NCBI GenBank assembly: GCA_963819115.1
Contig: CAWFUR010000003.1
Span: forward strand, 62,001 to 126,000
Source of the DNA: JACVRW01 sp963819115
GTDB taxonomy: Bacteria > Actinomycetota > Thermoleophilia > Solirubrobacterales > Thermoleophilaceae
Direction of reading: 5' to 3'
Length of the DNA stretch: 64,000 nt
Part shown: positions 35,923-43,507 of the stretch, piece by piece
How the letters are laid out: the number at the start of each line of letters is the position of its first letter
How positions within the stretch are numbered: the stretch's first letter is position 1
Program-made: the position numbers and the translations under genes
Notes under the pieces: model-generated
Seen by the model: only the letters and a program-made list of their open reading frames with translations
Told to the model about the DNA's origin: nothing
The model's database searches: none

Positions 35923-36633
35923 TTAACGGCCGTAGCGGTCCCGGCCCAGCACCAGCTGGTCCGGGAGGGCGGTGCGCGGCGCCGGTGAGGGGTCGGCGGT
36001 GACCGAGACCGTCTCGGCGACGCTGCGGGTAACCGACATCTGCTCGCCGCCCGCGTCGATCACCACCTCGTCCCCCTTGTAGGACAGGGTGCCCTCGAGT
36101 CCGGGCCGCAGGCCGCTGTCCATCAGGTAGTGCAGCAGGTCCTCGGCCTCGTTCTCGAAGCGCAGGACGGTAACGGTGGCGCCCTCCTCCACGTCGGCCA
36201 GGGGCACGCCGAGCTCGCGTGCGCCCTCGAAGATCGGGTGTCCGTGCGGACACGTCTTCGCGTCGCCGATCGCCTTGAGCATCCGCTCCTCGACCACTGG
36301 CGACATCCAGTGCTCCAGCCGCTCCGCCTCCTCGTGCACCTGGTCCCACGGGATGTCGAAGACATCGGTGAGGAAGCGCTCGATCAGGCGGTGGCGGCGA
36401 ACGATCTGGGCCGCGTGGGCCTCGCCCGTGTCCGTGAACACCAGCGACTTGTCGGGATCCCGGGTCACGTAGCCGTCCGACTCGAGCCGCCCGATCATCT
36501 CGTGCACCGTGGGAGCCGAGACCTGCATCGCCCGGGCGATGTTCGCTCCGGTGATCGGCAGGCCGGCCTCCTGGAGCCAATAGATGATCTGGAGGTACTC
36601 CTCCTCAGCGACTGTGGCCTGCTCCTGGGACAT
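35923..36633 (-). CDS. DtxR/IdeR/MntR-family metal-dependent repressor
   Basis: 236 residues from ATG 36633. N-terminal winged HTH (EEYLQIIYWLQEAGLPITG, then QVSAPTVHEMIGRLESDGYV), dimerisation and metal domain (HRLIERFLTDVFDIPWDQVH, AERLEHWMS, CPHGHPIFEG) and a C-terminal FeoA/SH3-like domain (GATVTVLRFENEAEDLL). Binds Fe2+ or Mn2+ and represses metal uptake genes; which metal cannot be told from sequence. TAGGAT at 36647-36642 is 8 nt upstream. The possible extension to 36699 runs into the repeat cluster and is rejected. Confidence 0.88.
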   Translation of the reverse strand: MSQEQATVAEEEYLQIIYWLQEAGLPITGANIARAMQVSAPTVHEMIGRLESDGYVTRDPDKSLVFTDTGEAHAAQIVRRHRLIERFLTDVFDIPWDQVHEEAERLEHWMSPVVEERMLKAIGDAKTCPHGHPIFEGARELGVPLADVEEGATVTVLRFENEAEDLLHYLMDSGLRPGLEGTLSYKGDEVVIDAGGEQMSVTRSVAETVSVTADPSPAPRTALPDQLVLGRDRYGR

Positions 36634-36650
36634 GACCGCCAATCCTAACC

Positions 36651-36743
36651 ATGGTCCGGTGCTCGCCCGGATGACATGCTGCGGTGCTCGCCCGATCACC
36701 GATCGGGCTCCGCTCCTCGCGCGCCCCGGGCTGCGCTCCTCCC
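36651..36743 (+). repeat. Nested dispersed palindromic repeats, copies 4a and 4b
   Basis: A complete copy (36680-36720, with GCCCGATC-ACC-GATCGGGC) lies inside the loop of another: left half at 36654-36670 (GGTCCGGTGCTCGCCCGG) and right half at 36721-36742 (CCCGGGCTGCGCTCCTCC). The interrupted outer copy matches copy 3 at 33974. The cluster is downstream of the class V aminotransferase, which ends at 36766 on the opposite strand. Confidence 0.8.
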
Positions 36744-36765
36744 TAACCGCCGGACAGCGGCCCGG

Positions 36766-37821
36766 TCAGCGCAGCAGCGCCAGGACCCGCTCCACGTCGT
36801 CCTCGGTGTTGTAGAGGTGCCACGCCGTGCGCAGCGAGCCCGCCCGCGCGGCCGCCATCACACCCGAGTCGCGCAGCCGGTCCTCGGCGCCGGGCACCTC
36901 CGCGGACACGATCGCCGAGTCGCTCGGCTCCATCCCCAGCCCGGCGCGGAAGAGGTTCGCCAGCCGCACGTCGTGCTCGTGGATGGCCTCCACGCCCACG
37001 CGGAGGATCACGTCCAGCGCCGGTGCGGTGCCGACCCAGCTGAACCAGGCCGGGCTGATGTCGAAGCGGCGCGCGTCCGGGGACAGGCGCATCTCCGCGC
37101 CGTAGTAGGAGGCGTGGACGTCGTCGGCCGCGTACCAGCCCGCGGCATGCGGCACGATCTGGTCGAGCCGGTCGGGAGCCACGGTGAGGAACGCGGTGCC
37201 GCGAGGCGAGAGCAGCCATTTGTAGGCGGTGCAGGCCACCACGTCGAAGCCGGCGCCGTCCAGCGGCAGCCAGCCGCACGCCTGGCTCGCGTCCAGAACC
37301 GTCATCGCCCCGTGGTGCCGCGCCGAGGCGGCCACGGCATCGAGATCTGCCACCTCGCCGGTGGCGGACTGCGCGGCGCTGAACGCCACCAGGCCGGTGT
37401 GCCCGTCCACCGCCTCGGCCAGCCGGTCCACGGGGACGAAATCCACCTCGATTCCGCGGGCCTGGACCAGGAAGGGCCAGGTCACGGAGGTGAACTCGGG
37501 CTCCGGGGACAGGATGCGCGTGCCGTTGGGCACCGAGGCCGCCACCAGCCCGATCAGCGAGGACACGTTCGCCCCCACCGCCACCCGCTCCACCGGCACG
37601 CCAACGAGTGCGGCGAACGCCGCGCGGGCCGCCTCGGTGGAGTCGCCCCAGTGCTCCCAGCTGGTGCGCCCCGCTCGCCAGTCGGCCAGCGCGCCCTGGA
37701 GCGCCTCCCACGCCGGCCGCGGCGGGAGGCCGAAGCTCGCTGTGTTCAGGTAGGTGGTCTCGGGCGAGAACAGCGCCCGGGCCTCGTCCAGCGACAGCCG
37801 CTCGTCGGTCCCGGAGGCCAT
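36766..37821 (-). CDS. Class V aminotransferase / cysteine desulfurase-like PLP enzyme
   Basis: 351 residues from ATG 37821. TTYLNTASFGLPPRPAWEAL at the N-terminus, DASQACGWLPLDGAGFDVVAC with the PLP-binding Asp near residue 190, and Schiff-base Lys in CTAYKWLLSPRGTAFLTV near 210. This is the class V/IscS-like fold, of the type seen in isopenicillin-N-epimerase and kynureninase-like proteins, rather than a true IscS. Reaction unknown. It is divergent from the ligase across 31 bp. Confidence 0.85.
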   Translation of the reverse strand: MASGTDERLSLDEARALFSPETTYLNTASFGLPPRPAWEALQGALADWRAGRTSWEHWGDSTEAARAAFAALVGVPVERVAVGANVSSLIGLVAASVPNGTRILSPEPEFTSVTWPFLVQARGIEVDFVPVDRLAEAVDGHTGLVAFSAAQSATGEVADLDAVAASARHHGAMTVLDASQACGWLPLDGAGFDVVACTAYKWLLSPRGTAFLTVAPDRLDQIVPHAAGWYAADDVHASYYGAEMRLSPDARRFDISPAWFSWVGTAPALDVILRVGVEAIHEHDVRLANLFRAGLGMEPSDSAIVSAEVPGAEDRLRDSGVMAAARAGSLRTAWHLYNTEDDVERVLALLR

Positions 37822-37852
37822 GCCGGCAAACCATGCCAGTACCGTTCCCGCG

Positions 37853-38812
37853 ATGGCGCTGCCCCTCTCCCCGCCGCTGAAGCCACAGCTCGCCAAGTCG
37901 CGGGCCGAGCTGCCCGAGGGCGAGCAGTGGCGCTACGAGCCGAAGTGGGACGGGTTCCGCACGATTGTGTTCCGCGACGGCGACGAGGTGCACCTCCAGA
38001 GCCGCAACGGAAAGCCGATGAACCGCTACTTCCCCGAGGTGGTGGAGCAGGTGAGGACGCTCAGCGCCCCGCGCGTGGTGCTGGACGGCGAGATGGTGGT
38101 GGTGGTCGATGACATCCAGGAGTTCGACCTGCTCTCCCAGCGCATCCACCCGGCCGCCTCCCGGGTGGAGATGCTGGCCCGCGAGTACCCCGCGGCGCTG
38201 GTGGCCTTCGACCTCCTGGCCGAGGGCGACGAGACCCTTCTGGAGCTGCCCTACGACGAGCGCCGCGAGCGCCTGGCCGGCCTGGTGGACGGTGACGTTC
38301 AGCTCACCCCGGTGGCCTCCGACCTTGCCGGAGCGGGCAGGTGGCTCGAGGGCAACTCCGAGGGCGTGGTGGCCAAGGAGGGCAACGCTCCCTACCTGCC
38401 GGGCGAGCGCAAGGGGATGGCGAAGATCAAGCGCGTTCGCACGGCCGACGTGGTGGTGGCCGCCTTCCGCTTCGGCAAGGAGCCCGGCACCGTGGGCTCG
38501 CTCATTCTGGGCCTCTACGACGAGGACGGGGACCTGCACGTGGTGGGGCACACCTCCGGCTTCAAGGCGGCCGAGAAGCGCGAGCTGGTGGACCTGCTCG
38601 AGCCCTACCGCACCCACGAGCGGGGGACGGGCGAGCCGAGCCGCTGGAAGTCGGACGAGGAGCTCGTATGGGAGGGGCTCCGGCCCGAGCTGGTGTGCGA
38701 GATCGCCTTCGACCACATCACCGGGCAGCGCATCCGGCACGGCGCGAAGTTCGTGCGCTGGCGCAAGGACAAGGACCCCGCCGACTGCGACATCGCGCAG
38801 CTGAGGGGCTAG
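37853..38812 (+). CDS. ATP-dependent DNA ligase (LigC-like, minimal)
   Basis: 319 residues from ATG 37853. The adenylated Lys is in RYEPKWDGFRTIVF near residue 27; further nucleotidyltransferase motifs are VVLDGEMVVV near 70, VAFDLLAEGD near 108, SEGVVAKEGNAPY near 160 and KIKRVRTADVVV near 182, then the OB-fold. No nuclease or polymerase domain is attached. Works in DNA repair or NHEJ-type end joining, though no Ku gene is in the window. TACCGT at 37840-37845 sits 7 nt upstream, with no Shine-Dalgarno. Confidence 0.9.
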   Translation: MALPLSPPLKPQLAKSRAELPEGEQWRYEPKWDGFRTIVFRDGDEVHLQSRNGKPMNRYFPEVVEQVRTLSAPRVVLDGEMVVVVDDIQEFDLLSQRIHPAASRVEMLAREYPAALVAFDLLAEGDETLLELPYDERRERLAGLVDGDVQLTPVASDLAGAGRWLEGNSEGVVAKEGNAPYLPGERKGMAKIKRVRTADVVVAAFRFGKEPGTVGSLILGLYDEDGDLHVVGHTSGFKAAEKRELVDLLEPYRTHERGTGEPSRWKSDEELVWEGLRPELVCEIAFDHITGQRIRHGAKFVRWRKDKDPADCDIAQLRG

Positions 38813-38818
38813 GAGGGG

Positions 38819-40342
38819 ATGCGGGCGCCGGCCACGCTGTCCGTGCTGCTCGCGCTGGCTCTGCCCGCCGCGGCGCACGCACAGGCCGGCTCGAGCTACC
38901 TGGTGCCGCCGGACAACCCCTTCGTGGGACGGGCTGGTGCGGCGCCCGAGATCTATGCCTACGGCCTGCGCAACCCCTACCGCTTCGCGTTCGATCGCGC
39001 GAACGGGGACCTGGTGCTCGGCGACGTGGGCCAGGGCACGCAGGAGGAGGTGGACTGGACCACCCTGCGCGGCGCCCGGGGCGCGAACTTCGGGTGGCCC
39101 TGCCGCGAGGGGTCGGTGGCCGGGCCCGGCGGACCCCGCTGCCCGATCGCCGGCACGCCGCTGGGACCGCTCTTCCACTATCCCACCGCGGGCAGTGCGG
39201 TGATCGGGGGGTACGTGGTGCGCGACCCGTCGCTCACCGGCCTGGTGGGGCGCTACCTGTACGCGGACTACTACGTGGGCCAGGTTCGCTCCCTCGGGCT
39301 CAACTTCTCGGCTCCGGACGACCGCACCACGGGGCTCACCCTTGCCACCGGGCAGCTCGGGGCCTTCGGGCAGGACGCCGCGGGCCACCTCTATGTGACC
39401 GACCAGGACGCGGGCGCCGTGTACCGCCTGGTGGCGGGCACCACCACGGGCACGCTGGCCACCTCGCAGGTGTCGGGGAGCTACGTGCTCCCCACCTACG
39501 TGACCTCGCCGCCCGGCGACAACTCGCGCCTGTTCGTGGTGGAGCAGGCCGGCCGGGTGCGGCTGGTGAAGGACGGCTTGGCGCTGCCCACCCCGTTCCT
39601 CGACATCAGCGACCTGGTCCTGGACGGAGGGGAGCGCGGCCTGCTCTCGATCGCCTTCCCACCCGACTACGCCGCCAGCGGCCGCTTCTACGTCTACTTC
39701 ACGGACAACGGCGGGGACATCCGCATCGAGGAATACCGGCGCTCCTCCGACCCCGACCGGGCGGACCGGAACAGCCGGCGCCTGGTGCTGGCCATCGAGC
39801 ACTCATCCGAGTCGAACCACAACGGCGGCCAGCTCCAGTTCGGCCCCGACGGCTACCTCTACGCGGGCACGGGCGACGGCGGGGGCGGCAACGACATCCA
39901 CGACAATGCCCAGAACCTGAGCACCCGGCTGGGCAAGCTGCTGCGCATCGATCCCGACCAGGTGGTGGGCGGCGGCGGCCCGCTCCCGCCCGCCCGGGAC
40001 ATCACACCGCCCGCGCTGCGCACCAAGGTCCGCTCCCGACAGCGCGTGCTGCGGCTCGGGGGCGTGGTGGGCTACGTGCGGTCGAGCGAGGGCGGCCGAG
40101 TGGCCGCGGGGGCGAGGGTCCGGGTGGGCCACCGCACGTACGTGCTGCCGAAGCTACGCAGGACCGTGCAGGCCGGGCGGCGGGCGCGTGTGAAGGTGAA
40201 GCTCACCCACCGGGCCCGCAGAGGGCTGAAAGTGGCGCTCCGGCGGGGCGGTCACCCGTACGCGCGACTCGGCCTCCGGGTCACGGACGCGGCGGGCAAC
40301 CACTCGAAGCTCGTGCGCCGTCGGGTGGCCTTCAGGCGCTAG
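38819..40342 (+). CDS. Secreted PQQ-dependent sugar-dehydrogenase-like beta-propeller, circularly permuted
   Basis: 507 residues with a Sec signal peptide (LSVLLALALPAAAHA). The segments of the glucose/sorbosone dehydrogenase propeller are all present, but in swapped order. Residues 25-215 hold what is normally the second half (SYLVPPDNPFVG, EIYAYGLRNPYRFAFD, GDVGQGTQEEVDW, GANFGWPCREG). Residues 220-380 hold what is normally the first half (TSPPGDNSRLFVVEQAGRVR, GERGLLSIAFPPDY, NHNGGQLQFGPDG, YAGTGDGG, GKLLRIDP). A C-terminal ~130-residue basic beta domain follows. Substrate and activity are uncertain. Starts 6 bp after the ligase; overlaps the convergent sigma gene by 11 bp. Confidence 0.82.
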   Translation: MRAPATLSVLLALALPAAAHAQAGSSYLVPPDNPFVGRAGAAPEIYAYGLRNPYRFAFDRANGDLVLGDVGQGTQEEVDWTTLRGARGANFGWPCREGSVAGPGGPRCPIAGTPLGPLFHYPTAGSAVIGGYVVRDPSLTGLVGRYLYADYYVGQVRSLGLNFSAPDDRTTGLTLATGQLGAFGQDAAGHLYVTDQDAGAVYRLVAGTTTGTLATSQVSGSYVLPTYVTSPPGDNSRLFVVEQAGRVRLVKDGLALPTPFLDISDLVLDGGERGLLSIAFPPDYAASGRFYVYFTDNGGDIRIEEYRRSSDPDRADRNSRRLVLAIEHSSESNHNGGQLQFGPDGYLYAGTGDGGGGNDIHDNAQNLSTRLGKLLRIDPDQVVGGGGPLPPARDITPPALRTKVRSRQRVLRLGGVVGYVRSSEGGRVAAGARVRVGHRTYVLPKLRRTVQAGRRARVKVKLTHRARRGLKVALRRGGHPYARLGLRVTDAAGNHSKLVRRRVAFRR

Positions 40343-41552
40343 CCAGCTCGGCCAGTCGGCGCTCGAGGAAGGAGCGCTCCACCGGGTTGGCCGTGAGATC
40401 GCGGGCGTGCCGGTACGCCTCGGCCGCCTCCTCGCTCCGTCCCAGCCGGCGCAGGAGATCGGCCCGGGCCGCGTACAGGAGGTGGTAGTTCCTGAGCTCG
40501 CCGCGCGCCTCGAGGTCGTCCAGCAGCGCGAGCCCGCGCTCCGGGCCCTCGACCATCGCCACGGCCACCGCCCGGTTCAGCTCCACCACCGGACCGGGCC
40601 GCACGGCCACCAGCAGCTCGTAGAGCGCTGCCACACGCCGCCAGTCGGTTTCGGCCGCGCAGTTCTCGGCGGCGATCTGTGCCTGGAGCGAGTAGGGGCC
40701 GGCGGCGCCCGCCCGGGCGGCCAGCTCCGCCCCCTCGGCTATCTCGTCGTGATGCCAGAGGTCGCGGTCCTGGTCCTCCAGGAGCACGAGCTCACCCCCG
40801 GCGTCGGTGCGGGCGTCGCGGCGGGAGTGGTGGAGCAGCATCAGCGCCAGCAGACCAGTGACCTCCCGCTCGTCCGGCATCAGGAGGCTGAGCACGCGGG
40901 TGAGCCGGATGGCCTCGTCGCAGAGCTCGCGCCGGACCACCGTGTCGCCGCTCGAGGCGAGGTAGCCCTCGTTGAAGATCAGGTAGAGCACGGCCAGCAG
41001 AGGGCGCAGGCGGTCCGGCAGGTCTGAGTCCGCGGGCACCGCGTAGGGAATCCCCGCGTCCCGGATCTTGCGCTTGGCTCGCACCAGGCGCTGCGCCATC
41101 GTGGTCTCCGCCACCAGGAACGCGTGCGCGACCTCTGGCGTCGAGAGCCCGCCGAGCGTGCGCAGCGTGAGCGCGACCTGGGCCTCCCGCGCGAGCGCCG
41201 GATGGCAGCAGGTGAAGAACAGCCTCAGGCGGTCGTCCGGGATGGAGCTCATGTCCTCGTCCTCCTCGCCGCCCTCCCCGCGTCCCAGCGTGGCCAGCTC
41301 GGCCAGCTTCTCCTCGTAGCGGCGCGAGCGCCGCAGCCGGTCGATGGCCCGGTTGCGGGCCGTGGCCACGATCCAGCCCGCGGGGTTCCCGGGCACGCCG
41401 TCGCGCGGCCAGCGCTCCAGCGCGACCACGAAGGCATCCTGCACGGCCTCCTCGGCGAGATCGAAGTCGCCGAGCACGCGGATGAGGGTGGCGACCGCCC
41501 GCCCCGACTCGCGCCGGAACAGGCGGTCGACATCGGCGGCGGCGGGTACTAC
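40332..41552 (-). CDS. ECF-type RNA polymerase sigma factor with TPR-like C-terminal domain
   Basis: About 406 residues. Sigma-2 region: DLAEEAVQDAFVVALERWP; sigma-4: EVAHAFLVAETTMAQRLVRAKRKI; then the long C-terminal domain (LIFNEGYLASSGD, RRVAALYELLVAVRPGPVVELNRAVA) typical of the ECF group paired with DGPF/YCII proteins. The family start should lie about eight residues before VDRLFRRESGRAVATLIRVL. In this frame only GTA codons occur there, overlapping the upstream gene's TAG. The first standard start is far upstream inside the YCII gene (41858). The start is therefore uncertain, or one base is wrong. Confidence 0.85.
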   Translation of the reverse strand, partial: VVPAAADVDRLFRRESGRAVATLIRVLGDFDLAEEAVQDAFVVALERWPRDGVPGNPAGWIVATARNRAIDRLRRSRRYEEKLAELATLGRGEGGEEDEDMSSIPDDRLRLFFTCCHPALAREAQVALTLRTLGGLSTPEVAHAFLVAETTMAQRLVRAKRKIRDAGIPYAVPADSDLPDRLRPLLAVLYLIFNEGYLASSGDTVVRRELCDEAIRLTRVLSLLMPDEREVTGLLALMLLHHSRRDARTDAGGELVLLEDQDRDLWHHDEIAEGAELAARAGAAGPYSLQAQIAAENCAAETDWRRVAALYELLVAVRPGPVVELNRAVAVAMVEGPERGLALLDDLEARGELRNYHLLYAARADLLRRLGRSEEAAEAYRHARDLTANPVERSFLERRLAELASA

Positions 41553-41941
41553 CGCGCGACCCCGGCCTCGTTGGTGTGGGTCTCGGAGCCCGCGGCCTCG
41601 TAGTCCATCACCGGCCGCACCTCCACGATGCCGCCCGGCATCGGGATCCGCTTGGCCCAGGCCAGCGCCTCGTCCAGGTTGGCGCAGTCGATCAGGTAGA
41701 AGCCGCCGAGCTGCTCCTTCGTCTCCGCGAAGGGGCCGTCGCTCACCACGGCGCCGCTGTCGCGCAGCTCCACCGTGGTGGCCGTGGGGCTCGGCTGGAG
41801 ACCCTCGCCGGCAACGAACGCGCCGGAGTCGGTCAGGTCCCTCGTGTAGGCATCCCACTCCTTCATGCCCTCCTGCCTCTGTTCGGGCGTCACATCCAGG
41901 TAGCGGGACTCGTCACCGATGAGAGCGAGCAGGTACTTCAT
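41549..41941 (-). CDS. YCII/DGPF-domain protein paired with the ECF sigma factor
   Basis: 130 residues from ATG 41941 with Shine-Dalgarno AGGAGG. MKYLLALIGDES begins the YCII fold, and VVSDGPFAETKEQLGGFYLI is the DGPF motif. Genes of this family are commonly next to this sigma group; their role is unknown, possibly sensing for the sigma factor. Its TAG overlaps the start region of the sigma gene. Confidence 0.88.
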   Translation of the reverse strand: MKYLLALIGDESRYLDVTPEQRQEGMKEWDAYTRDLTDSGAFVAGEGLQPSPTATTVELRDSGAVVSDGPFAETKEQLGGFYLIDCANLDEALAWAKRIPMPGGIVEVRPVMDYEAAGSETHTNEAGVAR

Positions 41942-42005
41942 GGGTCAGCCTCCTGTGGTCGTACGCGGCGCCTCTCGCCACGTTCCACCCTAATGACGAA
42001 CGGGA

Positions 42006-42524
42006 GTGGCCCGGATCGACATCGGGCAGGATACGGCCGTGGCGGAACTGGACGTGGCGCAGGCCGACGTGACGACTCTGGAGGTCGACGCGATCGCCAA
42101 CGCCGCCAACACCGAGCTCCTCCACGGCGGCGGGGTGGCGGCCGCCATCTCCCGCGCGGGCGGCGCCGAGCTTCAGCGCGAGTCCCGCGAGCGCGCGCCG
42201 ATCGGGCTCGGGGAGGCGGTGGAGACGACCGGCGGGGACATGCCCGCCCGCTGGGTCATCCACGCGGCCACGATGGAGCTCGGCGGCCCCACGTCGGCCA
42301 CGATCGTGGAACGGGCCACGAGGTCCACCCTCGACGTGGCCGAGCGGCTCGGCTGCCACTCGGTGGCCCTGGTGGCCTTCGGCACCGGCGTGGGGGGCTT
42401 CCCGCTCGAGGAGGCCGCCCGGATCATGGTGAGCGTGGCCCGCGAGCACCGGGGCGAGCTCGAGCGGATCGTGTTCGCCGTGCGCGGGGACGAGGCCGAG
42501 CGGGCGTTCCGCGCCGAGCTGTGA
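42006..42524 (+). CDS. Macro-domain ADP-ribose-binding protein
   Basis: 172 residues from GTG 42006. IANAANTELLHGGGVAAAIS near residue 32 holds the ADP-ribose-binding loop with the Asn and GGG, and VALVAFGTGVGGFPLEEAAR near 120 the phosphate-binding loop. Resembles bacterial YmdB/AF1521-type enzymes that remove ADP-ribose or deacetylate O-acetyl-ADP-ribose. It ends 4 bp before glycerate kinase, so the two are probably co-transcribed. Confidence 0.88.
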   Translation: MARIDIGQDTAVAELDVAQADVTTLEVDAIANAANTELLHGGGVAAAISRAGGAELQRESRERAPIGLGEAVETTGGDMPARWVIHAATMELGGPTSATIVERATRSTLDVAERLGCHSVALVAFGTGVGGFPLEEAARIMVSVAREHRGELERIVFAVRGDEAERAFRAEL

Positions 42525-42528
42525 CGTG

Positions 42529-43503
42529 ATGAGCGAGCCCGCGCTGGTGGCGCCCGACAGCTTCAAGGGCACGCTCGACGCCGGCGAGGTGGCTCACGCG
42601 GTGGCCGAGGGGCTGCGATCGGAGGGTCGCGAGGCGGTGGAGCTGCCAGTGGCCGACGGCGGGGAGGGCACGATGGACGCGCTCCTGGCGGCGCTCGGGG
42701 GCGAACGCCGCACGGCAACCGTGGCCGACCCGCTCGGTCGTCCGGTGGAGGCCGAGTTCGGCCTGCTCCGGGATGGGCGGACCGGCCTGGTGGAGATGGC
42801 ACAGGCCAGCGGCCTGGGCCTGGTGTCCGAGGCGGAGCGGGACGCGTGGCGGGCCGACACCCGCGGCACGGGCGAGCTGATCGCCGCTGCCGTCGCGGCC
42901 GGCGCAGAGCGGGTGGTGGTGACGGTGGGAGGGTCGGCCACCACCGACGGCGGCGCGGGCGCCGTGGCCGCTCTCCGCGAGGCCGACGTGGCCCCCGAGC
43001 TCGAGGTGGTGTGCGACGTGCGTACGGCGTTCGAGCTCGCGCCGCGGGTGTTCGCGCCGCAGAAGGGCGCCGACGACGCCATGGTCGCCCGCCTCGAGCG
43101 GCGCCTGGCCGAACTGGCCGGCGGCTGGCCCCGCGACCCCACCGGAGTGCCCATGACCGGAGCGGCCGGCGGCCTCTCGGGCGGTCTCTGGGCGGCGCTG
43201 GGGGCGCGGCTCGTGCCCGGCGCGGCCTTCGTGCTCGACACCGTCGGCTTCGACGCATTGATGCGGGAGGCGTCCTTCGTCGTCACGGGCGAGGGCCGCC
43301 TCGACTCCCAGAGCCTTCAGGACAAGGTCGTGGGCGAGGTGGCCACGCGCGCCCGCCAGGGAGGCGTGGCCTGCCACGCGATCGTCGGGAGGAACGCGCT
43401 CGACGAGTTCGAGGCGCGCATCCTCGACCTGGCCTCGATCACCGAGGCCGGAACGCCGGCCGAGTTGCGCGAAGCCGGTCGCGCACTCGTGGCCGGCAGC
43501 TAG
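42529..43503 (+). CDS. Glycerate kinase (GlxK/GarK family)
   Basis: 324 residues. ALVAPDSFKGTLDAGEVAHAV at the N-terminus, PVADGGEGTMDALL near 40, DTRGTGELIAAAVAAGA near 105, VGGSATTDGGAGAVAAL near 130, and PMTGAAGGLSGGL near 205, all family signatures. Phosphorylates glycerate. In this window the glucosyl-3-phosphoglycerate genes also use a phosphoglycerate substrate, though a link is only inferred. GTG 42526 directly before ATG 42529 is an equal alternative start. Confidence 0.92.
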   Translation: MSEPALVAPDSFKGTLDAGEVAHAVAEGLRSEGREAVELPVADGGEGTMDALLAALGGERRTATVADPLGRPVEAEFGLLRDGRTGLVEMAQASGLGLVSEAERDAWRADTRGTGELIAAAVAAGAERVVVTVGGSATTDGGAGAVAALREADVAPELEVVCDVRTAFELAPRVFAPQKGADDAMVARLERRLAELAGGWPRDPTGVPMTGAAGGLSGGLWAALGARLVPGAAFVLDTVGFDALMREASFVVTGEGRLDSQSLQDKVVGEVATRARQGGVACHAIVGRNALDEFEARILDLASITEAGTPAELREAGRALVAGS

Positions 43504-43507
43504 CCCC

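Noticed and set aside
36743..39802. A 1019-codon open frame on the minus strand
   Set aside because: Made of the antisense of three well-supported genes (class V aminotransferase, ligase, propeller protein); composition is that of high-GC shadow frames and no domain is recognisable in most of it.
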